Of a stretch of DNA of 64,000 nucleotides, positions 34,138-45,915 are shown piece by piece. Source of the DNA: Artemia franciscana (Eukaryota; Arthropoda; Branchiopoda; Anostraca; Artemiidae); assembly GCF_032884065.1 (NCBI RefSeq), contig NC_088883.1, positions 23,679,637 through 23,743,636 of the forward strand. The letters run 5' to 3'. How positions within the stretch are numbered: position 1 is the stretch's first letter; every line of letters begins with the position of its first letter. Under the pieces are notes generated by a model that made no database searches, had not been told where the DNA came from, and was given only the letters and a program-made list of their open reading frames with translations. A program made the position numbers and the translations under genes.

Positions 34138-34874
34138 AATGAATCAGAAGAATCAGTATTTTTGGCTGATTCCTACTATTCAAAATTCCTTACGTGTAGC
34201 CATCAAAAGATGGAATCCTTATAGCTACAGTGCAGTATTTATTTGTTTATTTGTCTACTTGATTTAATTCATACGGTAACGGTATTGAACCAATGTCGTA
34301 GAATATCAAGAAAGGGCTCATTAAAAAAAAAAAAAAATCAAATATAGTGTTCTTTTAAATTCTTTTTTTTTTAATAATTCCGAGTGAAATGAACTGAAAA
34401 TAACAACAACGTAATAAAATTAAATAAGAGGAGTTAACCCTTCTTGAACCTAAATAAAGAGTGACTAGTAGATAAAGAGCTACATCAAAATTATAAATAA
34501 ATGAAAATTAGCATACATATGAGATTATACTGTCACCTTAACCTTTGGCTCTGCGCTAAAGTATTACTTTTTCATTTTTTTTAAACTAAAAGATTTCTTC
34601 CAATTATGAATTGTTGTGTTAAGAAGGCTTAGAAAAATTTAGTCTTGGCTTCAGTTCATATTAAGGAATAAAACGTAATAGTTTTCATTTGTTATTCCTA
34701 AATTATTTTGCCTTTGTTTTATTTGTATGTAACAGACATTTGTGACAGCTTAGATTCTTCTTTTTTTGTCTCTAGGCGTTTACAACCCCTCCCCCAGAAA
34801 CAGCTCCACACGGTAAGATACCCCTTCTGCAGATATATTCCTCCGAAAAAAAAACCCCTCGGGAAGAGGGTTTT
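34138..34874. repeat. Dispersed repeat R2, uninterrupted copy
   Basis: This ~735-bp sequence is found again split into 38705-38934 and 41470-41993, where the HINE-like element at 38935 is inserted. It is non-coding. The split point here is the T-run near 34366-34374. Confidence 0.8.
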
Positions 34875-34969
34875 CCGCATGGGCACTTCCAGATAAGCTA
34901 GGACGATGAAATTTGGCAGGCGTATCAGAGAACAGACAAGATTAAATCAGATTAAATCTTGTTGAGCTT

Positions 34970-35245
34970 CAGATAAAAACAGAATTAGTTCTAAAGCAAT
35001 AACGAGGGGAGGATGGAGGTAAAAATTTATATATAATCCCCAGGAACATAACCAGGTCATTTATTTTTTGTTGTTGTTTTTTTGGAGGGGGGGTATTCAT
35101 TATAGAGGAGTACAATAAAAGCTTTATGGACACATTGGAAAACGGATGAAATTGATATTTCATCCGTTTTGGCTGATGGAAATATTCCTGGTCTAGGCTG
35201 TTCTTATGAAGGTAAAGAGAAAGATTAAACCCCAAAATGAGCAGA
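34970..35245. repeat. Dispersed repeat R1, copy 3
   Basis: Matches 18228-18500 and 30945-31150. A short HINE-like fragment (GGGCACTTCCAGATAAGCTA, 34880-34965) lies directly to its left. Confidence 0.65.
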
Positions 35246-37071
35246 ATTTATACCATTCAAAAGGGGGATGAAGACTGTCCCCTCTTCATACCCACTATCC
35301 CTTCATAGTCGCAAAAATTTGCTTGGGGGTTAATTGCATCAGAAATGGCACTTCAGACGGATAAATCGTTTATATAAGAGTTGTGGACGTGTTTTTAATC
35401 GAAAGAGGTAAAGTGAATACTCATTAGATATTGATGCTAGAAACTGATTCAAGCTGAGGGATTTTCTTACCCTGCAAAGGAAATTCTAAGATCTTCTAGG
35501 GATGAACCCAATAATTATTGCCAAGGTGGTTTAGTGGTTGCTTTAAAACTTTCTTTAGTGGAAAATATTGCTTGCTTATTTGTCAGGTTTGGGGTGGAGA
35601 TTGTGAATTTATTTAGAACCAATGACTATAATTCTTTGGGAGATGAACATTCTAGTTGTAAATGGTTATGAATCCACAAAAAACGCAGTTCTGTGAGAAA
35701 AATATGATGTTCTACTGGCCGGTTCCCTTTTTAGCACGAGCCTGACAGGGCAAGATAAGTATTTTCGTTAAGACCAGCACTACGAACACAACTTATAAAG
35801 GGGTCAGAGCTTTGGAAAAAGGTCAGTTGGTGGAAGACAAAAAAGAAGTTAGGGTATAAGCAACAGAAGAGACTAAAAAAAGAAAGTCAAGAAATAGTGC
35901 ACTTCTAAATAGCGAAAAAAAATTTTTGGCGTTGCTTTTTATTACTTATGTTGGGTGGTTTAAACGAGGAACAGTATAAAATCTAGAAGATCATTACTGG
36001 TATAAATCAATCTAAAAATAGGGGAGAAATCTGTAAAAAAAAAAATTGACAAATTTTGGTCTGGTTGGTCTTTTGTTTGTATTTTTGGGTTGCTGTCTAA
36101 TCCCGATCTTTATATATCCTTATGATCTGGTTGTTCTTTATCTATTAATTCTCTTGACCTACTTCTACGTTCGGTTTTAGGTTTCTGGGCCATACCTCAT
36201 AGGGAATTGATTTCTTATTGTTTGCGACATATGAAATTTCATGTATTTTATGTATTTTATTGCTTTTTCCAAGTCATATCTTAATGTGTTATAAGTTTTG
36301 CCTCTCTCTTTTGAACTGTAGTATAAAAACAGTGTTTACAAGAGTGTGGTACATGACTTTAAGTGATTCGGCTCCGCTTAGAAGGAATTTGGCTGTGCTT
36401 ACCAAATTCAATCATGCGCAGGCCGATATCAAGGTTTATGTTTTATTCATAGCTCGACCTTTCGTATACTGTAGCCTAACCGTGAATCCTGAGCAAGGTC
36501 AGTAAGATCGAAATTTTGAAGCAACAGAACGTGAGATGTAAGTCATTTTGCTTCTTTTTAGTTAGTGTTATATGAGGTCAATATAAACTTTCTGAACTTT
36601 ACAGTCTGTAAATTGTTCCTTGGGCTCTTTTTGTATTTTTTTTTACTCTCAGTAATCCCAACATTACTTCAATAGAACTAAATAATATCGTTATTATATT
36701 TTAAGCAAAGCTGCTGAAAATCAAGTCATGACAAAAGGAATATTCATTAGCAACTGGATAATAAAAAGAGAACTACACAAGCCTCTGTGAGCAGTGGGGT
36801 CAATTTGTAAAATCAAAAAGGGGAGGGAGTCAAATTCGTCGTTTTTTCAGTTTTCCAATGAAAAAAGCAAAAACACAGACGTTTCAATAGAAAAATCTTC
36901 AAAATAGGCTTTTCCTTAATTCTAGAGAGGTGAAAAATATGTCTACCGAAACTAAAATCACTTCTGGAAAGCGTAATAAAGTAGTTCGTGATGACAAACT
37001 GTTAGCAAAAGAGCAAACCTAACACTAGTATCTTAAACTAAATTAAATAAAAAAAACATTTTTTTAAATGA
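35246..37071. other. Unassigned region
   Basis: There is an open frame at 36218-36505 of 95 residues with a hydrophobic start but no recognisable domain; I do not call it a gene. Near 36985-37012 a degenerate version of the palindromic head (AGTTCGTGATGACAAACTGT) precedes a foldback module. Confidence 0.4.
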
Positions 37072-37244
37072 AAGTAAGGAGCGATATTAAAACTTAAAAC
37101 AAACAGAAATTACTCCGTATATGAAAGGGGCTTTTCCTCCTCAACGCCCCGCTCTTTACGCTAAAGTTTGACTCTTTCTCTTAACTCTACTTTTTAAAAC
37201 AGCAAAAAACTTTAGCGTAAAGAGCGGGGCGTTGAGGAGGAAAA
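37072..37244. repeat. Foldback module, subtype 2, truncated
   Basis: It has the AAGTAAGGAGCGATATTAAA left arm and the complementary CTTTAGCGTAAAGAGCGGGG of the right arm. It is cut at 37244, where the ~280-bp repeat array begins. Confidence 0.7.
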
Positions 37245-38700
37245 GTGTCCCTGGATCTGGTCGGGATTTAAAATAAGAGCTCTGAAGCACAAGATCCTTT
37301 TAGGTATCAAATGTCATTAAAATCTGATCAACCGTTCGTAAGTTCAAAATACCCCATTTTTATAATTTTTTATAAATATCCCCCCCCCAAACTCCCTCAA
37401 AGAGAGCCAGACTTGTGCTTATTCCTCCCTCCAGGTATCATCCTGATCTGTCCACTCTAAGTGTTTCCAAGATATATGGTTTCTTCCTCCAGCTAGGTAG
37501 GTAGGTAGGTAGGTATGCGTTTATTTCATCAAATAAAAATTACTAAAATTGCACTTACAATCAATAATATACTGCTCAATTTAGGGACCTAAAATGTCCC
37601 TGTTCAGCAGCAAAACTACAACAAATAAATCATAACTATTCATTCAAAATCAAAGAAATACGAAAAAAAAAAAAAAAAAAAAGACGAAACACTATACAAT
37701 CTCTAAACAGCCATCTCTCATCATAAAAAAAAGGGATAAAAATTTAAACAATATAATTTATATTGTATTGCTCCTCCCAAATGTCACAGGATCCAGTTAG
37801 GATTTAAAATAAGAGCTCTGAGACACAAGGTCCTTCCAAAAATCCAATTTTATGAGGATCCAATGACATGTTCGTAAGTTAGAAATAACTCATTTTTTCT
37901 AATTTTTCAGAAATACCGAATTGGCTTCCTCTACAACTCCCCCAAAGAGAGTGAATCCGGTCCGGTTATGTCAATCACGTATCTAGGGCTTGTGCGCATT
38001 CTTCTCATCAAGTTTCATCAAGATTTCTCCACTCTAAGCGTTTTCCAAAATTTCCAACCCTCCCCCTCAACTCCCCCTAATGACACTGGACCCGGTTAGG
38101 ATTTAAAATAAGAGATCTGAGTTACAAGATCCTTCCAAATATCAAATTTCATTAAGATCTAATCGCTCCTTCCTAAGTTTAAAATACCTCACTTTTCAAA
38201 ATTAACCCTCCCTCCCAACTCATCCAAAGAGAGCGGATCCATTCTGGTTATGTCAATCACGTATTTAGGACTTATGCTTTTTTCACATCAAGTTTCATCC
38301 CGATCCCTCCACTCTAAGTGTTTTCCGAGATTTTAGGTTTTCCCCTCCAACTCCCCCGATGTCACCAGATCTGGTCAGGATTTAAAATAAGAGTTTTGAG
38401 ACATGATGTCTAAATATCAAATTTCATTAAGACCCGATCACATTTTCATAAGTTAAAAATGCCCCGTTTTTCTAATTTTTCCGAATTAAAAGTTCCCTCA
38501 CTCCCCCCAGATGGTCGAATCGGGGAAACGACTATTTCTGATTAAATTTGGTCTGTTCTCTAATACACCTGCCAAATTTCATCGTCCTAGCTTATATGGA
38601 AGCTCCCAAACTAGCGAAACCGGGACAGACAGACAGACCGACAGAAATTGCGATCGCTGTGTCACTTAGTAAATCCCAAGTGCCATAAAAATAAGATTCA
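37245..38700 (+). mobile_element. HINE-like element, 5'-truncated, with LINE tail inside
   Basis: About four ~280-bp units are marked by AAAATAAGAGCTCTGAG (37269, 37802, and variants near 38105 and 38385). They end with a GACAGACAGACAGACCGACAG microsatellite (about 38628) and the terminal palindrome GTGTCACTTAGTAAATCCCA to AGTGCCATAAAAA. Each unit also reads as a proline-rich frame without stops for ~60-70 residues, which I take as a composition effect. A LINE 3' end (37494-37790) interrupts one unit. Confidence 0.7.
37494..37790 (-). mobile_element. LINE 3' tail fragment
   Basis: On the minus strand a 3' UTR-like sequence has an AATAAA signal (GATGAAATAAACGCATACC) and ends in a (TACC)n tail, seen on the plus strand as (GGTA)n at 37497-37515. 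The flanks are the interrupted ~280-bp unit. No coding part remains, so the family is not assigned. Confidence 0.55.
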
Positions 38701-38934
38701 AAAAATAAATGAATCAGAAGAATCAGTATTTTTGGCTGATTCTGACTATTCAAAATTCCTTACGTGTACCCATCAAAAGTTGGAATCCTTACAGCCACAG
38801 TGAAGTATTTATTTGTTTCTTTGTCTACTAGTTTTTATTCATACGGTAACGGTATTGAACCACTGTCGTAGAATATCAAGAAAGAGCTCATTAAAAAAAA
38901 AATCAAAGAAGGTGCTCTTTTAAATTCTTTTTAT

Positions 38935-41469
38935 GGCTCTTGGTATTAACCAAGTGACACATTAGCGATCGTAAATTCTGTCGGTCTATCTGTCCCGGTT
39001 TTTATGGCACTTGGTATTAACCAAGTGGTATTGGTATTAACCAATAAAAAACCAAGTGGTATTGGTATTAAACAATAAAAAATTGAGGTATTTTTAACTT
39101 AAGAACGGGTGACCGGATCTTAATAAAATTTGATATTTAGAAGGAACTCATGTCTCGGAGCTCTTATTTCAAATCCCGACCAGATCTTTTGATATTGGGG
39201 GGAGTTGGAGGGGGAAACCGGAAATCTTGGAAAACACTTATAAATGTCGTAGATGCGGGATTGATGTAACCGGACTGGATCCGCTCTCTTTGGTGGAGTC
39301 AGGTAGTGGGGTTCAGTGCTTTGGCAAGTTAGGTGCTTCTGGACGTACTAGGACGATGAAAATTGGTAGGCGTGTCAGGGAGCTGCACAAATTGACTTGA
39401 TAAAGTCGTTTTCTACGATTTGACCACCTGGGGGGCTGAAGGGAGTGGAAAAATTAGAAAAATTGGGGTGTTTATAACATATGAGTGAGTGATCGGATCT
39501 TGATGAATTTTAATATTTAGAAGGACCTCGTGACTCAGAGTTCTTATTTTAAATCCCGACCGGCATTAAGCCTCTGATTTTCCTTTTAAAGTAATCTATT
39601 GATTTTTAGAATTTCGCTAGAGCTCATACCATATGGGCTCTTGACTCTTGGCTCTTCCGTCCTCGTCACAAGTGCCATATGAGCTCTTAGCTCTTGTTCT
39701 AGTTTAGGCACTTCTAGATAAGCTAGGACTATGAAATTTGACAGGCGTATCAGGGACCATACCAAATTTAATTAGAAATAGTCGTTACCAAAATTTGACC
39801 ACTTGTTGGGAGTGAGTGGACTGTTAATTCCCCATTGGAGTACTGACCACCTGAGGCACTGAAGGGGGAGGAGAAATTAGAAAAAATTAGGTATTTTTAA
39901 CTTATGAATGGGTGACGAGATCTTAATGAAATATGATATTTAGAAGGATATTGTGACTCAGACCTGTTATTTCAAATCCCAACAGGATCCGGTGACATTG
40001 GGGGGAGTTGGAGGGGGAAACCTAAAATCTTCAAAAACACTGAGAGTGGAGGGATCGGGATGAAACTTGGTGGGAAAAATAAACAGAAGTCCTAGATACG
40101 TGATTGATATAACTGGAACGGAACCGCTCTCTTTGGGGGAATTGGGGGGAAGGTTAATTCTGAACAATTGGAAAAAATGAGGTATTTTTAACTTAAAAGG
40201 AGTTATCGAATCTTAATGAAATTTCATATTTAGAAAAACTTCGTGTCTCAAATCTTTTATTTTGAATCCCGCCTGAATGCAGTCTCATTGAGGAGAGCTG
40301 GGGTGGGGGAAACCGGAAATCTTGGAAAAGGCTTAGAGCGGAGGAGGAAACTTGGTGAGAAGAATAAACACAAGTCCAAGATGCGTGTACGACATAGTTG
40401 GACAAGATCTGCTCATGTTGGGGAAGCTAGGGGGAAGGATAATTCCGAAAAATTAGAAAAAAGGCGTATTTGTAACTTAAGAACGGGTGATCCTATCTTA
40501 ATGAAATTTGATATTTAGAAGGATCTTAAGCTTCAGAGCTCTTTTTGTAAATACCAACCAGATCTGGTACATTGGGGGGAGTTGGAGGGGATATCAGAAG
40601 TCTTGGAAAACGTGAAAACTGAGGTATCTTTATCTTACGAATGGGTAATCGGATCTTAATTAAACTTGATATATAGAAATAGTTTATGTATCAGATGTCT
40701 TATTTTTAATTCGAATTAGATCCAGGATATAGGGGGCCGGAAGGGGGCGGGGAAACAGAAATTTTGGATACCAGAAATCTTGTAAAACGCTTAGAGTGGA
40801 GAAACTTTGGGGAAGTTGGGGGGGGGCATTAATTCAGAAAAATTAGAAAAACTGAGGTATTTTTAACTTAAGAACGGGTGACCGGATCTTAATGAAATTT
40901 GATATTTAGAAGGAACTTGTGTCTCAGAGCTTTTATTTTAAATCCCGACCAGATCTGGGGACATTTGGGGGGGGGGGAGCTGGAGGGAAAAACCGGATAT
41001 CTTGGGAAACGCTTAGAATGGAGAGATTGGGATGAAACTTGGTGGGTAGAATAAGCAAATGTCGTAGATATGTGACTGATGTAACCAGACTGGGTCCGCT
41101 CTCTTTGGGGGAGTTAGGGGGGGGGTCCAGTGCTTTGGCAAGTTTGGTGCTTCTGGACGTGCTAGGATGATGAAAATTGGCAGGTGCGTCAGGGACCTTT
41201 CCCCGATCCGACCATCTAAGGGGCTGAAGGGAGACGAAAAATAGAAAAAATGAGGCATTTTTAACTTGGGAGTAGTTGATCGGATTTTAAGGAATTTTGA
41301 TATTTAGAAGGACCTCGTGTCTCGGAGCTTTAAATCCTAACCTCTGATTTCACTTTTAAAGCAATCCATTGATTCTTATAATTTTGCTAGAGCTCATGCC
41401 ATATGAGCTCTTGGCTTTTGGCTCTTCCGGCCTCGTCACAAGTCCCATATGAGCTCTTAGCTCTTGTTT
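38935..41469 (-). mobile_element. HINE-like element with ~8 repeat units (2.5 kb)
   Basis: It is inserted into repeat R2 at a T-run; R2 is intact at 34138-34874, so the boundaries are fixed within the run. The minus-strand 5' end is CAAGAGCTAAGAGCTCATAT. The centre holds ~280-bp units (AGAGCTCTTATTT marker near 39157, 39530, 39960, 40250, 40535, 40927 and 41320). The 3' end has a GACAG microsatellite remnant and the palindrome CACTTGGTTAATACCAAGAG. This order (unique 5' end, central tandem repeats, GACA-type microsatellite, terminal stem-loop, T/T insertion) is that of Helentron-associated HINE/DINE-1 elements. It is non-coding. Confidence 0.72.
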
Positions 41470-41993
41470 TTCTTTCTTTTTTGATAAGCCCGAGAGAAAT
41501 GAACTGAAAATAACAACAAATTAACAAAATTATAAGAGGAGTTAAACCCTCTTGAACCTAAATACACAGTGACTAGTAAATAAAGAGCTACATCAAAATT
41601 ATAAATAGATGGAAATTAGCATACATATGAGATTATATTGTCACCTTAACCTTTGGCTATACCCTAAAGTATTACTTTTTCATTTTTTTTATATTTTTTT
41701 AAATTAAAATATTTCTTCCAATTATGAATTTTCATGCTAAGAAGGTTTAGAACAATTTAGTCTCGGCTTCAGTTCATATCAAGGAAGAAAATGTAATGCT
41801 TTTCATTTGTTATTCTTAAATTATTTTTGCTTTGTTGTATTTGCATGCAACAGAGATTTGTGACAGCTTGGATTCCTCGTTTTTTGTTTCTAGGTTTTAA
41901 AACCCCTCCCTCCAGAAACGCCCTCACATGGTAAGAAACTCTTTCTGCAGATATATTCCTTCGAAAAAAAACCTCGGGAAGAGGGTTTTCCAA
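41470..41993. repeat. Dispersed repeat R2, right part of split copy
   Basis: Corresponds to 34375-34874; its left part is at 38705-38934. Confidence 0.8.
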
Positions 41994-42069
41994 ATGGGAC
42001 AATTTTATTTGAGTTTTATTTTTATTTTGTTTGGTTGGAAAATCCTAAAGTCCATCGTCTGAGGTTCTT

Positions 42070-42874
42070 ATGGCACTTGGTTTTTGCCAAGTGACATAGC
42101 GATCGAAAATTCTGTCAATCGGTCTGTCGTTCGAGTTTTGCTAATTTGGGCACTTCCAGATAATTTGGGCTCGGACGATGAAATTTGGCAGGTGTATCAG
42201 AGACCAGGCCAGATTAAATCAGAAATAGTAGTTTTCTCGATTCAACCATCTAGGGGGAGTGTGGGGGGGATTAATTTGGAAAAACTTGACAAAATAAGGT
42301 ATTTTTAACTTACAAATGGGTAATCGAATGTTAATGAAATTTTAAATCCCGAACAGATTCGGTGACATTGGGAGGGAGGAATTGGAGGGAAAAACAGGTA
42401 ATCTTGAAAAACGCTTAGAGTATAGAGATTGGGATGAAACTTTGTGGGAAGAATGGGCACATGTCCTTGATATATTATTGAGATAACCGGACCGTATCCA
42501 CCCTCTTTGAGAGAGCTGGGGGTATCTCTAGTTTGGGCACTTCCTGATAAGCTGGTATTGATTCCTGATTCCTGATAAGGGAGGGAGTGGAACAACGGCT
42601 AATTCAGAAAAATTTTAGAAAAATGAAGTATTTTTTACTTAAAAACAGGTGATCGGATCTTAATAAAATTTAATATTTACAAGGACCCCGTGTCTTAGAG
42701 CCCATATTTTAAATCCCGACTGGATCCACTGTCATTTGGGGGGGGGGGGAGGGGAAACCGGAAATCCTGGGAAACGCTTAAAGTGGAGAGATCGTAATGA
42801 AGCTTGGTGGGAAGAAGCTCTTGGCTCTTCCGACCTCGTCACAAGTCCCATATGAGCTCTTGGCTCTTGTTCAA
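42070..42874 (-). mobile_element. Short HINE-like element (~805 bp)
   Basis: It has the same two ends as 38935-41469 (TATGGCACTTGGTTTTTGCC with CAAGTGACATAGCGATCG, and GCTCATATGGGACTTGTGAC to AGAGCTAAGAGC-like sequence on the minus strand) but only about two to three central units. It shows that central unit number varies between copies of one family. Confidence 0.7.
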
Positions 42875-42934
42875 ATACTTCAAATAAGCGCTCAAGGATT
42901 GTAATAACAAGGCAACAGCAACAACAAGGCAAGT

Positions 42935-43239
42935 AATAGTACTTTAATCTTTGATTTAAAGAAAACAGAAGCAGTTGTTTTCACTATTAAAAGAGTATTA
43001 GCTAAACCTCATCTTGTTTTTAGCGGTAATGTGATGAAAATAAAAGAAAAAGCTAAACATTAAGGAATTAACTTAGATAGAAAATTACTTAGGACAGAAC
43101 ATATCAAAAATAGAATAAATACTTTGACAAAATTAATGTGCAGAAAAAAATAAATTGTAAGAATACTCAATTCAGCTCAAAGACTCTATAGATTTAAAAG
43201 TTCCATTTATTCTAGGTTTATTTTTAGTATTATCAGTCC
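42935..43239 (+). pseudogene. LINE reverse transcriptase thumb fragment
   Basis: One frame reads DLKKTEAVVFTIKRVLAKPH, LVFSGNVMKIKEKAKH, a stop, GINLDRKLLRTEHIKNRINT, LTKLMCRKK, a stop, and RILNSAQRLYRF. This matches the segment after the RT catalytic core of jockey/R1-like LINEs (K-T-E...VFxxK, then YLG...LD..L....HI). Two in-frame stops show decay. No upstream YADD core or endonuclease is joined to it. Clade uncertain. Confidence 0.7.
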
Positions 43240-44030
43240 GTATCGTTCAGTAGTATTGTCCCGTAGCATTATTAGCAGTGAGATACTCATAATGGTTTAA
43301 TCACATAATAAAATTCATTCATTTATTCATCTGCAGTCTCCAATAAACCTGTAACAGGCATTTGATCATCCTAAATCCATTGCAATCCTTTAATTTCTTT
43401 AATCAAACAGTTCGTGGTAACGAACCGTAGTAAAGAGCGACCCGGCTCAATAGTAACCGAAACAATAAAAAATTAAATTTTGATACCAATAGTTAGCCTA
43501 CATCAAAGGAATTGCATTTTTATGCTAATTTTGATCAGAAGTTCAGAAATTACGAGCCTGAAAAAATTCGCCTTAATTTAGACAAATAGGAGGAAACAAC
43601 CTCTAAGAGTCACATAATCTTAACGAAAATCACACCATAAGATTCAGCATATAAGAGAACTCTTCTATAGAAGTTTCAAGCTCCGATCTACAAAAATGTG
43701 GAACTTAGTATTTTTTTTTTGGCCAGAAGACAGATCATGGATGCGTGTTTATTGGTTTTTTGTTTTTGTTTTTATAGCCAGGGGTGAACGTGCCGACCCA
43801 GTGGTCCTATAATGTCACAAGAGAGCTCATTCTAACGGAAATTAAACGTTTATTTCGTAATCTAAGTGTCCTAGAAAATTGGAAGGCACCTTGGCCCCTC
43901 ATACGCTAATTTTTTTTTCAAAATTACCAGATAAAAATTTTGGGAAAGCCATTTTGTTTAACTTAGTCGAAAAACCTGATAATTATGTCTTTTGGGACGA
44001 CTTAATCCCAAGGGGAAGGGGTGGAAGTTA

Positions 44031-44070
44031 TCGGGGGGCTTGGGGGGTCGCGAAGCCCCCCATCAACTAG
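44031..44070 (+). mobile_element. Helitron 3' end fragment
   Basis: A GC-rich hairpin (GGGGGGTCGCGAAGCCCCCC) is followed by ATCAACTAG and TTAATAA, a Helitron-type 3' terminus without a matching 5' end. It is inserted in copy 3 of the palindrome-headed family. Confidence 0.6.
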
Positions 44071-44322
44071 TTAATAATAAAAACATTCGTAAAAAATAAA
44101 AAGTTCTGGTTCTTTTCAAGTAATCAAAAATTGGAGGTTAACTAGGCCTCCTCCCAACCCCTTTTTCTTATCTAAATCGTCCAATCAAAACTATGAGAAA
44201 GCCATTTAGCAAAAAAAAATAATAATATGTAAATTTTGTTTTAATTATTCATGTGCGGTAAGCCAAAATAAAACATGCATTAATTCAAAAACGTTCAGAA
44301 GAAACAATTTTTTTTTAACTGC

Positions 44323-44559
44323 AAGTAAGGAGGGACATTAAAACTTAAAACGAACAGAAATTATTCTGTATATGAAAGGAGTCATCCCCTCCTCAACAAC
44401 TCGCTATTTACGCTAAAGTTTTTTTTATTGTTTTAAAAAGAAGAGTTGTGAGAAAGAGTCAAACTTTAGAGTAAAGAGAGATAAGTTTAAGAGGGGACAA
44501 CTCTTTTAATCTACAGAATAATTTATCTTCGTTTTAAGAGTTAATGTCGCTCCTTACTT
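44323..44559. repeat. Foldback module, subtype 2
   Basis: Arms AAGTAAGGAGGGACATTAAA and AGTTAATGTCGCTCCTTACT. The centre has the TTTAAAAAGAAGAGTTGTGA word also seen at 10093. Confidence 0.7.
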
Positions 44560-45300
44560 GCAATTACAAAAAAAAACTTGTTTTTGAATTTAATACTATG
44601 AAAAGAGATTCGGCTCTCAGACCCGACAAGTCAGCAAAATGAAATTTTGAACAAAGGATCTTTAAACACGAGTATAAAATTGGACCAGTTTATTGTTTCC
44701 TCTAATTTAATTTCAATAAAGTACAAAAGAATATTTAAAGCAAAACCTGGCAGTTTTATTTTTACCTGGTCTGAAGTATAAAAATGGTGGATATGAAGAA
44801 ATCGAAAATAATATAAATTAAAAAAAATTAATTGGCCAGATTGAAAATTCTAGATTTCTTTATTTTATTCCTAAGTAATTATTTTTGTTTTTATATTTTG
44901 AACTCTTAATGAGACTTAGTAAAACCGACAAAGTCAAAATTAGCTTCAAATTGTACCTCGTTTTTATTTAATGTACTCCAAACTTTTCAGCTTTTTAATC
45001 TGAATCGTTAATTTTATTTCTATCTATGAACAAAAAATTACATTTTGATTTTATTTCTACTGCCTAAACTGCGACTTGGCAACCTACTGTTGATGTAGTA
45101 ATATCAAGGAGGCACACTCGTGCCTCTATAAAGAGGCGACACACGACAATGTTAAGCGATCTTCGGTTCCAGTGGTCGCAGACGGATGGGGAGGGATGCA
45201 TTTCGTAGCCCGAGCTCCAACTAAGAAACCTGCAAAATTTCATCCCCCTCGAACTTTTTCTTCATGGGGAAAATCTGGCCGAAAGTTTCGACCTGTCAAC
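44560..45300. other. Unassigned AT-rich DNA
   Basis: No gene is recognised. Confidence 0.4.
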
Positions 45301-45302
45301 CC

Positions 45303-45735
45303 AAGCCCCCCTTTAACGTTGTCCGATCGGGCTGAAATTCACAAGTTAAGGTCCCCTAGGGCCCAGGAGCTTATCCGCGAAATTTCAGCTTGATCCGATA
45401 ACTCCTTCCCCGTTTTCCAGAAACCACGCATAGCCACTTAAAATTCATTTACTTTTTTTCCTAGACGCCTACAGGTCACATCCGACATCGGATCTGGGTG
45501 TACGAAGATTCATTCGATGCGGAATTCTCCGAGTAAGTGCCCATGAAAGTTTCGTAGGAAAATCTTAACCCCCTGAAAGTTTCGACCCTCCAACCCCCCC
45601 ACCCCTTTTAACGTTGTCCGATCGGGCTGAAATTCACAAGTTAAGGTCCCCTACGGCCCAGGAGCTTATCCGCGAAATTTCAGCTCGATCCGATAACTCC
45701 TTCCCTGTTTTCCAGAAACCACCCATTAGCTATTT
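45303..45735. repeat. Tandem duplication, ~293-bp period
   Basis: A ~125-bp segment (GTTGTCCGATCGGGCTGAAA ... CCAGAAACCAC) at 45310-45428 recurs nearly identically at 45605-45723, with diverged sequence between. Confidence 0.8.
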
Positions 45736-45817
45736 AATTAACGGATTTCTCTCCATAAGAGCCCATGTTAATTTGAAATTTTTAAAAACTATTAAGAAGT
45801 TATATTTACGCACATGC

Positions 45818-45890
45818 AAGTTATTAGCTCAGTTGGTAGAGCGTGAGACATTTAATCCTCGGGGCAAGGGTTCAAGTCCCTTACGGGAGG
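45818..45890 (+). tRNA. tRNA-like sequence, probable tRNA-Lys(TTT) pseudogene
   Basis: It is 73 bases long. The D arm (GCTC-AGTTGGTA-GAGC) and T arm (AAGGG-TTCAAGT-CCCTT) pair perfectly, and box A (TAGCTCAGTTGG) and box B (GGTTCAAGTCC) fit the internal RNA polymerase III promoter. The anticodon loop CATTTAA would give anticodon TTT. The anticodon stem has two mismatches, and the acceptor stem (AAGTTAT with ACGGGAG) does not pair. A T-run follows as a possible terminator. A functional tRNA is unlikely; a tRNA pseudogene or a SINE head is more likely. Confidence 0.6.
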
Positions 45891-45915
45891 TTTTTTTTTC
45901 ACAACATCAAAAAAA

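Larger units (their letters stand above)
43403..44559. mobile_element. Palindrome-headed family, copy 3 (short)
   Basis: It starts at the same TCAAACAGTTCGTGGTAACG word (one mismatch in the second arm), follows the other copies for ~650 bp, and continues through the region equivalent to 9640-10217 with a foldback module (44323-44559). No YqaJ gene or satellite is present, so it is internally different from copies 1 and 2. Confidence 0.65.

Noticed and set aside
36218-36505. 95-residue open frame with a hydrophobic N-terminus
   Set aside because: No domain, no repeat support and AT-rich context; not distinguishable from chance.
39967-40518. Proline-rich open frames such as PPTPPNVTGS in the ~280-bp arrays, which recur and look like a repeat protein
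   Set aside because: The frames occur on both strands and are interrupted between units. They are explained by tandem copies of a low-stop non-coding unit in HINE-like elements.
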